A stretch of 64,000 bases of DNA from CAWANF01 sp963783355 (GTDB lineage Bacteria; Bacteroidota; Rhodothermia; Balneolales; DATFMH01): NCBI GenBank assembly GCA_963783355.1, contig CAWANF010000001.1:248001-312000 (forward strand). The letters run 5' to 3'. Each line of letters starts with the position of its first letter. Position 1 is the first letter of the stretch. A model generated the notes under the pieces. It had not been told where the DNA came from. It was given only the letters and a program-made list of their open reading frames with translations, and did no database searches. Below are positions 55,061 to 64,000 of the stretch, piece after piece. A program made the translations under genes and the position numbers.

Positions 55061-55091
55061 AAAAAGGCCAGGTTCGATACCCGGCCTTTTT
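55061..55091. terminator. Bidirectional terminator after ferritin-like gene
   Basis: AAAAAGGCC (55061-55069) pairs with GGCCTTTTT (55083-55091). The loop GGTTCGATACC resembles a tRNA T-loop by chance. Confidence 0.85.
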
Positions 55092-55116
55092 CCATAAGAT
55101 TATGTACTGTAAGATT

Positions 55117-55545
55117 TTATCTTTCCCAGTTGTCCCGCAACAATTTTTCGGTTTCTTCCTTATGGTTGGTTTCGTCGCTGATGATATCCTCGATATCGTT
55201 GACCAAACCATAATCGCCAAATTGTTCGGCTTCTTTCCGGCGGTCCACATACCTTATAATAGTATCAGATTCCGCTTTTAATACATTTTCCAGCATTTTC
55301 TGCGGCTCATCGGTGTACGGTACATCAGCAGGTTTTGAAACGGGCGTGCCGCCTAACGCGGATATCTTGTCCGACAAAAACTGGGCATGACGTAATTCAT
55401 CAGGGACTTCAGCCTGGAAAAACGATCGTAACTCTCTTCGGTGAACTCCGCCAACGATGGCTGAATAGGTCGTGTACATTATTACAGCCTGGTATTCATG
55501 GGTTAGATCATTGTTTAATCCTTTAATGAGCGTTTCTTTGTTCAT
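55117..55545 (-). CDS. Ferritin-like di-iron protein (bacterioferritin/DPS-like)
   Basis: The 142-residue four-helix protein has the di-iron ligands of the ferritin-like fold: Glu in THEYQAV, E-L-R-H in VPDELRHAQFL, Glu in LKAESDTI and the E-T-N-H-K-E-E pair in ISDETNHKEETE. It probably stores iron or detoxifies peroxide in the cytoplasm. A terminator directly follows. Confidence 0.9.
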   Translation of the reverse strand: MNKETLIKGLNNDLTHEYQAVIMYTTYSAIVGGVHRRELRSFFQAEVPDELRHAQFLSDKISALGGTPVSKPADVPYTDEPQKMLENVLKAESDTIIRYVDRRKEAEQFGDYGLVNDIEDIISDETNHKEETEKLLRDNWER

Positions 55546-55768
55546 AAATAGTTTTTTAATTTAATGGATAATAGTTTCTATTCACTTAAAAGAACGGCAT
55601 ATAACCCGTTATCGTTCAAAAATAATGGATATCCGGGCGTTGTGGCTGCCGGTTTCATACGGAATAAATAACCGCATGATTATATTTCAGAAATCGTATC
55701 TTGTGTCGATATTTGACTCAGATTTGCTTCATTCATAAAAATTCTATTATTAAGTATTCGTTTATCGC

Positions 55769-56728
55769 ATGGTTTTTCTCTCGAAGCTGGCTAAGCTTTG
55801 GCATTCATTTTCCGAAACCGACGAAGCCCGAATCATTAAGAAATGGTTTCGCCGTCTTTTTTTTGTAGCGATACTGGGCTATTTAGTATACCAGTTCAGC
55901 CAGGTAGGATGGATAAAAATTTATCATTCTATGCCTACGAATATTGGATTTTACGTTCTGTTTCTGCCCATTTTTCTGCTGCTTCCGATTTCAGAACTTT
56001 TCATTTACCGGATTCTGTGGGGCGTTAAATTCCGCGACATCTGGCCGGTACTCCTGGTCAAAAAAGTGTATAACAGCGACGTCATGGGCTATTCGGGCGA
56101 AGTGTATCTCTACCAGTGGGCCAATAAGTCGTTATCAATCGACAAGACGAAAATCATAAAGGACGTCAAGGATAACAATATCATCTCGTCGGTGGTGTCG
56201 GTCATCGCAACCGTTATTGCCTTAATCCTGTTCTTCGAATACAATCCGTTTTTCTTTTATAAATGGCTGGATAAGATACCGAATAATCAGATATGGCTGT
56301 CTGTGCTGGCGGTTGTTATCGTCGTTCTGTTGATTTTCCGTTTCAAAAGCTACCTATTCTCATTGCCTCCAAAAACGTCAATGGAGATATTTTCGGTTCA
56401 TTTCATTCGCCACTTTATCGGATTTATCCTGCAGGTGTACCAGTGGCACATCGTGTTGCCGGATGTTCCGATTTATGTGTGGATCACGTTCATGGCGGTA
56501 TTGCTGGTAATGACGCGGCTGCCATTTTTGCCCAACATCGATTTGTTATTTGTGAGCATAAGTATCAGCATTACCAAATCCCTTGGAGCTCCGCTGGCGG
56601 CCATATCGGCCCTGATGGCATTAAACAGCATTCTCGGTAAGATCCTTCACTTCTTTATCTACCTGTATTTCAATACGGTGGCTAAAAACAGGCTGGCTTA
56701 TGTTGAAGCGGAGAAAAACGAAGCCTGA
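55769..56728 (+). CDS. Polytopic membrane protein, paralogue of 42869-43852
   Basis: The 319-residue protein has about seven hydrophobic segments and aligns along its length with the gene at 42869. Shared blocks include LLLPISELFIYRI, GYSGEVYLYQWANK, VKDNNIISSV, RFKSYLFS, and MTRLPFLP. The function is not recognised. It is alone on the + strand, convergent with the glycosyltransferase gene 6 bases away. Confidence 0.82.
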   Translation: MVFLSKLAKLWHSFSETDEARIIKKWFRRLFFVAILGYLVYQFSQVGWIKIYHSMPTNIGFYVLFLPIFLLLPISELFIYRILWGVKFRDIWPVLLVKKVYNSDVMGYSGEVYLYQWANKSLSIDKTKIIKDVKDNNIISSVVSVIATVIALILFFEYNPFFFYKWLDKIPNNQIWLSVLAVVIVVLLIFRFKSYLFSLPPKTSMEIFSVHFIRHFIGFILQVYQWHIVLPDVPIYVWITFMAVLLVMTRLPFLPNIDLLFVSISISITKSLGAPLAAISALMALNSILGKILHFFIYLYFNTVAKNRLAYVEAEKNEA

Positions 56729-56734
56729 GCGGAA

Positions 56735-57754
56735 TCAGATACCTTTTACCTGACGTTGCTCTTCCAATTCGGAGTGGACATATTTTTCCCAGATGCGATC
56801 CGAAAACTCATAGAAGTCTATCTTGTCATGTTTCCAGCTGAAGTGGATGCTGTAAGGGGTGACCCATTTGTATTCGACAGAACTCGGGCGGAAGAAGCGC
56901 ATGATATTCATAATGTTTTCCCGCGTTTTCTGAGATTGAAGGCCCCTGAGGCTGTATACAAATTTATTGAGATAGTATAGATATCGTATATCTTTGAAAT
57001 CAGGGTCGTGATCCACGAATGAGCTGATAAAGTCCAGCTGCGGACTCAATTCTCCCTGGAACCAGGGAATCACAGGTAATTTCAGGCGCGACATTGCCAT
57101 GGCAAATCCCCATTCGTCGCTTTCTTCCGTATTGCCGTTCGGCAGTTTACGAGAGATAAAGTGGGTGCGATCTTTTTGATCCATGTATCCGCGGGCGAGC
57201 TGGCACACATCGTGTGTCACAGATTTATCTTTGGCGAAGATAATACCGGACTGAACACGGCTCAGATAGGATAATCCAAATCGTTTCAGGGTTCTTCTGC
57301 GGCGGCTGAACAGGAGATCCAACAAGACAGAAAAGTTCTTGTGTGAACCGAAGAAAATATCCGACTTAATATTCCCGGTGATGGTAAAATCGTATACCGA
57401 AAGGGTTTTCCAGAGGTCATCCGGGTTTTTGCACCAGATGATGTCGCTGTCCAGGAAGATATTGGATTTGAAGAACAGGTATGAATCCACGTTATGCTTG
57501 AATCCTACGATGGTCCGGTGATCCGGGTCGATAAGATGGATCACATCGAATAAATCGCGCAGGCCCAGCTCGTTAAGCAGCTGTACATGGTGTTCTTCGC
57601 AAACTAAAGCTACCGGCCTTTTTTGATCAAATCTGCGAAGTGTGTGAAGAGACGTTAAAACGTGCTTCAAATAATCCGTTTTCCCATACACCGAATATAC
57701 ATACCCTTCGCTATCATCATAATTATGATGATATTTTACGTAAGTTGAATCCAT
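56735..57754 (-). CDS. Glycosyltransferase-like protein (GT-A fold, GT8-like)
   Basis: The protein starts with VYSVYGKTDYLKHVLTSLHTLRRF and contains FFKSNIFLDSDIIWCKNPDDLW with a D-x-D metal motif, as in nucleotide-sugar transferases. The later SGIIFAKDKS and NGNTEESDEWGFAMAM segments fit the acceptor half. The acceptor is unknown. No other polysaccharide genes are adjacent. Confidence 0.8.
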   Translation of the reverse strand: MDSTYVKYHHNYDDSEGYVYSVYGKTDYLKHVLTSLHTLRRFDQKRPVALVCEEHHVQLLNELGLRDLFDVIHLIDPDHRTIVGFKHNVDSYLFFKSNIFLDSDIIWCKNPDDLWKTLSVYDFTITGNIKSDIFFGSHKNFSVLLDLLFSRRRRTLKRFGLSYLSRVQSGIIFAKDKSVTHDVCQLARGYMDQKDRTHFISRKLPNGNTEESDEWGFAMAMSRLKLPVIPWFQGELSPQLDFISSFVDHDPDFKDIRYLYYLNKFVYSLRGLQSQKTRENIMNIMRFFRPSSVEYKWVTPYSIHFSWKHDKIDFYEFSDRIWEKYVHSELEEQRQVKGI

Positions 57755-58653
57755 AGGTACTATGTAAGTTTAATAATAAGCAGACAACACATAACCAATA
57801 CCCATCTGTAAATGTTTAAATGATTTAGTACGGTATCGGTACTGTTTTCCTCAGTAGTAAAAGTTTACGCTGTAATATAAAATTAAATTCTGAATTCAGT
57901 TAGACCGAATATGCCCGTGAAAGAAATATATTACGCTTAAGTGAATATTAATAAGCAGTTCAGAAACCATGGTAATTAAACGTAATTGTTATGCGAATCT
58001 TATTATTAAAATGGGATTTTACATATTTTATATACCCACCCGCCTTAAATCATTGAAATAAGTATAACTAACTTATAAAAGTATAGACCGGATAAAATTG
58101 TTAATCAACCGGTGAATAGGTAAAAAGGTGATTTGAATACTCCCTTAAGCCGATATACAACAGGAAACAATATTATTGTAAGTGATTGTAAATAATAAAA
58201 ATAACACCATTTTTGACCCCGTTAATAATTGTAAATGATGAAATGGCGCGAAAAAAAGGAAAACGGCAATTTAGATTTAGTCAGCATTCGGATAGGAGGA
58301 GGGGTTATTGGGTTATTAGGGAATTGAGTTATTGGGTGTTATGAAATAGGATCCTTTTGTAGATCCTCAGGAGGATGTTCCGGGTTGGTAATCCCCGTAA
58401 ACATTTACAGCTTGTGTCCCTTTCCTTAATCCCATGTCTGCCTGGGAACGTGTCCCTCGAAAGCTCTGCTATAAATAGCCACGGAAACACGGAATGGCAC
58501 AGAAAGATTTTTGGGGTACCACTAAGTTAATTAGATTGCAATGCTTCGTTCAAAGATAACACAAGTTTGCAAACTGTGACGGCAAATATCTTGGTCCGAT
58601 AAAATCAAATATTTGCAATAATTTCCGAATCCTTTTGTTTCCCCAAAAATCCG
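57755..58653. other. 900-base intergenic region
   Basis: No gene is supported. It contains imperfect TTATTGGG-type repeats (58304-58340, GGTTATTGGGTTATTAGGG), two copies of TTGTAAATAATA-like sequence near 58185 and 58225, and a short ACGGAAACACGG segment (58482-58493) of the kind seen in degenerate intergenic repeats. The downstream end holds tRNA-Val. Confidence 0.5.
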
Positions 58654-58725
58654 TGGGCGATACAGGGTTCGAACCTGTGACCCCTGCGATGTGAACGCAG
58701 TGCTCTTCCGCTGAGCTAATCGCCC
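58654..58725 (-). tRNA. tRNA-Val (anticodon CAC)
   Basis: The - strand folds as a 72-nt cloverleaf: acceptor GGGCGAT/ATCGCCC, D-arm GCTC-AGCGGAA-GAGC, anticodon arm CTGCG-TTCACAT-CGCAG with anticodon CAC, T-arm ACAGG-TTCGAAC-CCTGT, discriminator A. The CCA end is not encoded. It reads GUG codons. Confidence 0.97.
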
Positions 58726-58801
58726 TGTCCTGTTATACTTCAGGCTTGTCGAATGACGTAATCAAATATCCGAATTTTATCAATAATAGTCACTCTTTTC
58801 C

Positions 58802-59704
58802 TTATTCAATCGCGGCTTTCCACGCTTCGAAATAGGTTTCAATCTCATCCACAAAACCACCGAATTCCGGCTGCCAGCCCAGTAAACGAACGGCTTTCCG
58901 GGAATCGATATGCTGGTTCAACGCCAGGGCCTCCGCCAGTCCGCCCATATTTTTGGCCGCTTCGGGCACCGGAACGTACGAAATATCTTCAGCATAACCG
59001 GTTACACGGACAACGGCGTTCGCCATTTTGTGAACGGTAGAACGTGAACGGTCCGATATATTAAAGAGTTCCCCTTTCAACTCTTTTTCACCGGCCAGGA
59101 TGTACGCTTCCGCCAAATCATCCACATGGACCATCGTCCAGTAATTACGTCCGTCGCCGACCACTTTGAGATGTTTTTCATTATAAGCGCTGTTGAACCA
59201 CATTCCGGTAAGTCCGCCTTGTTTGCCATACACGCAACCCGGACGAATCACGATACCATTCACCGATTGAGAATCGAGAACCATATTCTCTACATTTACG
59301 CGCCAGGCTACCATATCAATCGGGTGCAGGGGAGTTGTTTCATCAGCCATCTCTTCGCCGGTATCACCGATGCACCAGCAACCGCTTGTATAAATAAACG
59401 TTTTCGGACGGGCGCCGGATCTCCCGATTTCAAGAATCGTCTCAACCGTTTTTTGGTCCAGTTCCCGGGTGTCGTTTTGCATATCACTGGCGGTATGGAT
59501 GATTACCGAACATTGTTCCGCGATATGCCGGTAACTTTCGGGATGCTGCATATCGCCAATCACAGGGTGAATCTCCACTTTCGCCATTTTTTTCGCCTTC
59601 TGTTCCGAACGGACGAGCCCGAACACATTATGTCCGGCCCGGCGAAACCGTGTTGCAACCGTGAAACCGATATATCCAGTTGCTCCCGTCACAAATACTT
59701 TCAT
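58802..59704 (-). CDS. NAD(P)-dependent epimerase/dehydratase-like SDR protein
   Basis: The N-terminal GATGYIGFTVA Rossmann motif and the extended-SDR pattern (VIIHTASDM, FIYTSGCW, VIRPGCVYG, YWTMVHVDDLAEAY) are clear. The usual catalytic Y-x-x-x-K is absent: the position reads V-A-W-R-V-N-V-E. Reductase/epimerase function is therefore uncertain and it may be a NmrA-like or regulatory SDR. Confidence 0.85.
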   Translation of the reverse strand: MKVFVTGATGYIGFTVATRFRRAGHNVFGLVRSEQKAKKMAKVEIHPVIGDMQHPESYRHIAEQCSVIIHTASDMQNDTRELDQKTVETILEIGRSGARPKTFIYTSGCWCIGDTGEEMADETTPLHPIDMVAWRVNVENMVLDSQSVNGIVIRPGCVYGKQGGLTGMWFNSAYNEKHLKVVGDGRNYWTMVHVDDLAEAYILAGEKELKGELFNISDRSRSTVHKMANAVVRVTGYAEDISYVPVPEAAKNMGGLAEALALNQHIDSRKAVRLLGWQPEFGGFVDEIETYFEAWKAAIE

Positions 59705-59959
59705 ATAAAAATTCCTTTCGGTTTATCGATAGCGATGATGTTATACAAATGCTAACAACGGAGTTAAATGAAAAGTTTGTAAATAGGCGTTGGATATGAG
59801 ACGTTAGACTTTAGAAAAAGGAAGGACTGAAAACGGAATACGAAGGACGAAGAATGGAAATCGGAGAATCATGGAAATCAAACTAATCCAATAAATCGTG
59901 GTTCAGATGAATGGAAAAAGTAGCAAGGATATTGTATTCGACGAAAAAATGCTCAAGTT

Positions 59960-60033
59960 CCGTAATCCGTAATCCGTAATCACGTAATCCGTAATCCGTA
60001 ATCCGTAATCCGTAATCCGTAATCCGTAATCCG
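59960..60033. repeat. 7-bp tandem repeat (CCGTAAT), about ten units
   Basis: Three CCGTAAT units, a small CA interruption and then about seven more units end 2-3 bases before the stop codon of the MacB permease gene. The period of 7 equals that of the repeat at 51917, although the unit differs. Confidence 0.95.
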
Positions 60034-60035
60034 TT

Positions 60036-61256
60036 TTATTCGTATCTCAGCGCGTCGATCGGGTTCATCTGCGAAGCCTTACGTGCCGGGTAAAATCCGA
60101 AGAAAATGCCTACGACGCCGGAGAAAATGAACGAAATGAGAATGATCTGGGGATTGATTACCGAGAAAATCTGTGTGAAATGATTCAGGAAATACGAAAT
60201 CAGGAAACTGACCACAATGCCGATGATACCTCCGGCAAGACTCAACACCATTGCCTCGGATAAAAACTGGATCAGCACATCGGTATCACGCGCACCAACC
60301 GACAGGCGAATGCCGATTTCCCGTGTCCGCTCGGTCACCGATACCAGCATGATATTCATGATACCGATGCCGCCTACAAGCAGTGACACACCCGCGATGG
60401 AGCCAAGCAGAAGCGTCATAATACGCGAGGTTTCCGTTACGGCAGAGGAGATTTCCGCCTGGTTTTGAATATTGAAATCATCGTCTTCACCCTCGGCAAT
60501 TTTATGTGATGCCCGTAAGATACTACGCATCTGTTCCTGTGCGGCTTTGAGCTGTTCCACTGAAACGGCACTGGCATTAATCATATCGATATGGCGCCCG
60601 CCCTTCAGCCGGTAAAAAACCGTGGTGGTCGGGGCAAGAATAATATCGTCCTGGTCCTGACCCATTCCGCTCTGTCCCTTGGATTTAAGCACGCCGATAA
60701 CCGTAAACGGGGTGTTCCGAATCCGGATTTTTTCCCCGGTCGGATCTTCGCCGGGAAACAGGTTTTCGGCAACGGTATTACCCAGCAGGGCAACTTTCTT
60801 CCGGGCACGTACATCCTGTGTTGTAAAGAAATCACCATATTTCAGTTCCCAGCTCCGGATGTTGAAATAACTCGGGTCGACGCCAAATATGGAAGTGCTC
60901 CAGTTGTTGCCGCCGCCGATAATCTGCGCACCGGTTCGAACCACCGAAGACACCCCGCTGAGCAAGGTTGCCTCTTCCTGCAGTTTTTCGACATCGTCGT
61001 AAGTAAAATGGTTCCAACTCCCGGCTCCGCGGCTCACTCCGCCGGAACGGCTGACGCCCGGGAAAACAATGATCAGGTTGGTTCCCAGCGATCCGATTTG
61101 CTGTTTGATTTGCTGCTGTGATCCCTCGCCAATCGCCACCATCACTATGACGGCACTCACACCTATAATGATACCTAAAATGGTAAGCAGGCTGCGCATC
61201 CCGTTTTTACGGATACTCAGGAAAGAGGCCTGTAGGATTTTTCTAATTCGTTTCAT
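60036..61256 (-). CDS. MacB-type ABC transporter permease
   Basis: The 406-residue protein has the MacB/FtsX layout: one N-terminal helix (RSLLTILGIIIGVSAVIVMVAIG), a large periplasmic domain (SQQQIKQQIGSLGTNLIIVFPG), three C-terminal helices and the end PARKASQMNPIDALRYE. It would work as a mechanotransmitter for drug, peptide or lipid export. It is the third gene of a macA-ATPase-permease operon with gaps of 20 and 29 bases. Confidence 0.94.
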   Translation of the reverse strand: MKRIRKILQASFLSIRKNGMRSLLTILGIIIGVSAVIVMVAIGEGSQQQIKQQIGSLGTNLIIVFPGVSRSGGVSRGAGSWNHFTYDDVEKLQEEATLLSGVSSVVRTGAQIIGGGNNWSTSIFGVDPSYFNIRSWELKYGDFFTTQDVRARKKVALLGNTVAENLFPGEDPTGEKIRIRNTPFTVIGVLKSKGQSGMGQDQDDIILAPTTTVFYRLKGGRHIDMINASAVSVEQLKAAQEQMRSILRASHKIAEGEDDDFNIQNQAEISSAVTETSRIMTLLLGSIAGVSLLVGGIGIMNIMLVSVTERTREIGIRLSVGARDTDVLIQFLSEAMVLSLAGGIIGIVVSFLISYFLNHFTQIFSVINPQIILISFIFSGVVGIFFGFYPARKASQMNPIDALRYE

Positions 61257-61285
61257 ACTGTCCCTGAACTTAAATTTTTATAGGA

Positions 61286-62032
61286 TTATGCAGGTTTTAC
61301 GGCGATTGTGATAGATTCAAGATCTTCCGATGCAATATGTCGGTCCAAAACAGGTTCGTCCCGGATAATCAGTCCGTCCTTTAGTTCGATAATGCGTTTA
61401 GTGTACTGTGCGATATCATGTTCGTGCGTCACAATCAGGATCGTAATTCCCTGGTCATTCAGTTCCTGGAACAATTTGATGATTTCCACGGAGGTCCGGC
61501 TGTCCAGGTTTCCCGTAGGTTCATCAGCCAAAATGATTGACGGTTCGTTGACGATGGCCCGTGCAATCGCAATCCGCTGCTGCTGCCCGCCGGATAATTG
61601 ATTCGGCTCATGATGAATTCGGTCGCTGAGACCTACCCGTTCCAATGCATTGAATGCTGCTTTGTCAGGATTCTTAATACGGCCTTCCCGATCATATAAC
61701 AGTGGCAATTCCACATTTTCAAGAGCCGTTGTCCGCGCCAAAAGGTTAAATCCCTGGAATACGAATCCGATTTTTACATTCCGGATATGAGCATATTCGT
61801 GATTGGTCAGATTATTGATGAGAATCTTATCCAGGAAATACTCACCGCCAGTTGGTTGGTCAAGGCACCCGATGATATTCATAAGAGTCGATTTTCCGGA
61901 ACCGGAAGCTCCCATGATGGACACCATTTCACCACGCTCAACCGCCATATTGATGCCGCGTAGTGCGTTAACGGCAATCTCGCCGATTTGGTAAACTTTT
62001 GTGATATCTTTCGTCTCGATGATGTAGTCCAT
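61286..62032 (-). CDS. MacB-type ABC transporter ATP-binding protein
   Basis: The 248-residue protein has Walker A GASGSGKST, Q-loop GFVFQGFNLL, signature LSGGQQQRIAIARAI and Walker B ILADEPTGNLDS. It pairs with the permease encoded next. In E. coli MacB these two parts are fused; here they are separate. Confidence 0.96.
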   Translation of the reverse strand: MDYIIETKDITKVYQIGEIAVNALRGINMAVERGEMVSIMGASGSGKSTLMNIIGCLDQPTGGEYFLDKILINNLTNHEYAHIRNVKIGFVFQGFNLLARTTALENVELPLLYDREGRIKNPDKAAFNALERVGLSDRIHHEPNQLSGGQQQRIAIARAIVNEPSIILADEPTGNLDSRTSVEIIKLFQELNDQGITILIVTHEHDIAQYTKRIIELKDGLIIRDEPVLDRHIASEDLESITIAVKPA

Positions 62033-62052
62033 AGTTCATTTCCGGTTAGGTT

Positions 62053-63324
62053 TTAAAAATTCCTTCTGAAACGAGGCATGCCAGAGTTGCTGGATGTGTT
62101 GGCGGTTGAGGCATCAGCCAGCCCGACGATGATTTTCATGCCTGATTTTAACCCACGGCCATTCTTAATTTCAGTATTTTTTCCATCCGTGATACCGGTT
62201 GTGACACGCATCATCATCAGGTTACCCTGTTCATCGAGATACCAAACGCGGTTTATGGTACGGTTTTGAGTAGAATTCCTGTTGCCTGTACTACGCTGGC
62301 CTTCCTGTCGTATTCGTGTGAATCCCATTTGACTGCGAACAGAATCCGGAAGTGAGGAGATGCGTTTTTCCATGTTTTTCCTATATTTGGCCAGCATTTC
62401 CGCATCTGGCTGGAAACGAAGGGCACGGGAGGGAATTATGAGGACACTGTCGGCCCGTTCAGTAATGAAATCGACCATGGCGGTCATGCCCGGCAGTAAA
62501 AAATTATCCTTGTTATCGGCACTGACAACAACAGTATAGTTCACGACATTAGACACGGTCGTTGGGTTCAGGCGGATTTGTTTGACCTTGCCGTAAAAAG
62601 TTTTGTCGGTGTAAGTCTGAACCTGGAAACGGACATCCTGCCCGGTCTTAATGGAACCGATATCACTTTCATCGACCTGGGCCAGAATTTCCATTTTAAT
62701 CAGGTTCTCGGCTATTTCAAAAAGGGTAGGAGTAGAAAAACTGGAAGCAACTGTTTGACCGGCCTCGACATTTCGGAGGATAACCGTGCCATTAATAGGG
62801 GAGCGGATGACAGCAAAGCGAAAGTTATATTTAGCCCGTTCAAGGGTTGCCTGGGCCGACTTAATGTTCGCTTTCTGCAGTTTCAGATTAATATAATAAG
62901 GAAGAAAATCGGATGCGGATATTATCTTCTTGTCGTACAAAAGGTTATACCTGTTATAATTGTTTTGCGCCTCTTCGAGCTGAGCGTTACTCCGTTCCAG
63001 GCCGGCCTGCGCATCAATCAGTGTGGCTTTGAGGAGCGAAGTATCGAGAACGGCAAGTAACTGTCCTTTGCTAACCTGATCATTGAAATCGACATATACT
63101 TTGGCAATGGTTCCCGAAACCTGGGTGCCAATTTCCACCGTCGTTACCGGGCTAATCGTACCGCTGCTGGAAATCGTATTGATGATAGTACCCACTTTCA
63201 CTTCATCAAATTGGAATTTTGGACTGCCGGAACTCCAGTGACTGATATAGAAGGTATATCCCAGGTAGCCGATGATGGCAAGTGTAATAATGCTTATTAA
63301 CCCATTTCTGGCACTCTTTTTCAT
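62053..63324 (-). CDS. MacA-like periplasmic adaptor (HlyD/RND family)
   Basis: An N-terminal membrane anchor precedes the adaptor fold: the lipoyl halves (TIGTQVSGTIAKVYVDFND and GTVILRNVEAGQTV), a coiled-coil hairpin (QAGLERSNAQLEEAQNNYNRYNLLYDKK) and a beta-barrel. The C-terminal ~120 residues have an extension with a predicted coiled segment (RKNMEKRISSLPDS) and a glycine/serine-rich end. It links the MacB pump to an outer-membrane channel, which is not in the window. Confidence 0.94.
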   Translation of the reverse strand: MKKSARNGLISIITLAIIGYLGYTFYISHWSSGSPKFQFDEVKVGTIINTISSSGTISPVTTVEIGTQVSGTIAKVYVDFNDQVSKGQLLAVLDTSLLKATLIDAQAGLERSNAQLEEAQNNYNRYNLLYDKKIISASDFLPYYINLKLQKANIKSAQATLERAKYNFRFAVIRSPINGTVILRNVEAGQTVASSFSTPTLFEIAENLIKMEILAQVDESDIGSIKTGQDVRFQVQTYTDKTFYGKVKQIRLNPTTVSNVVNYTVVVSADNKDNFLLPGMTAMVDFITERADSVLIIPSRALRFQPDAEMLAKYRKNMEKRISSLPDSVRSQMGFTRIRQEGQRSTGNRNSTQNRTINRVWYLDEQGNLMMMRVTTGITDGKNTEIKNGRGLKSGMKIIVGLADASTANTSSNSGMPRFRRNF

Positions 63325-63783
63325 GATAGTTTTATCCTAAGGATTGATCTCTTGATGATAGGTTTATCCTATTAAATAATTAATACTTATTTGACAAAAA
63401 TGACACAGAAATATTTCAACATTTTTATGAATTATGAAAAAAATAATATGATGAGTCCTGGGGTGGAGATTAGTGATAAATCATGGTTTGCAGGGGATTT
63501 TTTTGTTTAAAAATAGGAGTGTCAGAATTTTACCATTTTTTGTCAGGTTTGTACGCCCTGGCTACCTGTATATTGAAAGTGAGTTAAAGATAAATCTTTG
63601 AAGTTTTGAATTAAGAAGTCGAACATCCCGGGTCGGGGGGCTTGGGTGTTTGGGATTTGGGTAAGCAAATTATGTTTGGGTAAGATTAAAGAAACTTTGC
63701 CTTGGGTAAGGTCAGAGTGGTGCCGGTTTTTTGGCCGGTGCTATTAAGCGGATGTACACTCCTGATGATGTGCATCCGCTTTC
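63325..63783. other. Intergenic region before MacA with direct repeats and a hairpin
   Basis: No gene is visible. Three TTGGGTAAG copies lie at about 63656, 63678 and 63702. AAGCGGATG (63746-63754) pairs perfectly with CATCCGCTT (63773-63781), a hairpin immediately after the slipin stop that may end that transcript. Confidence 0.5.
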
Positions 63784-64000
63784 CTATTTTTTGTCACCCG
63801 GTGATTTCGTAAATGCAGAAATCAGATCCATTGGTATTGGAATGAATGTGAACGTAGAATGTTCAGAGCTCATTTCCGCCATTGCATGCAGAAAACGAAG
63901 CTGAAGGGCCGTTGGTTCTTTGCTGATCATCTCACCAGCCTGAACCAGCTTCTCTGCCGCCTGAAATTCCCCCTGTGCATAAATGACTTTGGAACGCCGG
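63784..64000 (-). CDS. Slipin/SPFH (band 7) protein, C-terminal fragment
   Basis: The stop is at 63784-63786 and the frame remains open to the window edge, giving 71 residues. RRSKVIYAQGEFQAAEKL, a Gln-rich helix (LQLRFLHAMAEM) and the FIPIPMDLI end match the C-terminus of bacterial slipins (stomatin-like proteins) that scaffold membrane microdomains. The N-terminal part lies outside the window. Confidence 0.85.
   Translation of the reverse strand, partial: RRSKVIYAQGEFQAAEKLVQAGEMISKEPTALQLRFLHAMAEMSSEHSTFTFIPIPMDLISAFTKSPGDKK

Noticed and set aside
55061..55091. tRNA-like GGTTCGATACC T-loop
   Set aside because: Only the T-arm resembles a tRNA; no acceptor or anticodon arm is present. It is the loop of a terminator hairpin.
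59126..59755. 209-codon ORF on the + strand
   Set aside because: It is antisense to the SDR gene and has a Cys/His-rich composition typical of shadow frames.
60591..61121. 176-codon ORF on the + strand
   Set aside because: It lies entirely opposite the MacB permease gene, whose domains and motifs are certain; it is an antisense shadow.

Overview
The window looks like a chromosomal segment from a saccharolytic member of the Bacteroidota/FCB group. The evidence is a SusC/SusD/SusE outer-membrane glycan uptake set, a type IX secretion C-terminal domain with the YPNPFNP-type motif on the amylase (a form common in Balneolota, Rhodothermota and Ignavibacteriota), Bacteroidota-style families such as GH97, DUF2264, DUF2911 and HTTM-like proteins, and moderate-to-low GC. 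No phage, insertion sequence or CRISPR array was seen. The exact phylum is an inference.

Positions 1-18.8 kb (+ strand) are a plant cell-wall hemicellulose cluster: two CE1-type esterases (the first truncated by the window edge), three GH43 enzymes, a GH97, a duplicated-domain secreted protein, a GH54 arabinofuranosidase with a lamin-tail-like region (broken by a one-base frameshift near 10683), a VKOR-DsbA disulfide-forming membrane protein, a GH51 arabinofuranosidase and a GH9 enzyme. Together they suggest removal of feruloyl and arabinosyl side chains from arabinoxylan or arabinan, with backbone cleavage. Positions 19-24.9 kb hold uxuB-uxuA (hexuronate catabolism, - strand) and, divergently, a DUF2264 protein and a GH88 unsaturated-glucuronyl hydrolase, so uronic acids from the same polymers would feed central metabolism. 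A perfect 20-bp palindrome sits just before DUF2264.

Positions 25-35.8 kb form a starch-type locus: a long control region with several CG-centred LacI-type operators, then SusC, SusD, SusE, a terminator, a LacI regulator and a GH13 amylase with a T9SS tail.

Positions 36-50 kb are mixed housekeeping and redox functions: two PAS/HisKA_2 sensor kinases, a dihaem cytochrome c, DUF2911, SCO1, GroES with a thioredoxin-glutaredoxin fusion, a well-conserved TPP riboswitch with no thiamine gene beside it, BioY, and a putative sulfur-oxidation operon (TsdA-like cytochrome, ModA-like binding protein, DsrE-like protein) opposite a LysR regulator. Positions 51-64 kb hold a DUF308 membrane protein, a phytoene-desaturase-like oxidoreductase, an HTTM-like pair, a ferritin-like protein, a second copy of an unrecognised membrane protein family, a glycosyltransferase, tRNA-Val(CAC), an SDR protein, a MacAB-type efflux operon and the C-terminus of a slipin. 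Two different 7-bp tandem repeats lie at gene 3' ends in this part.
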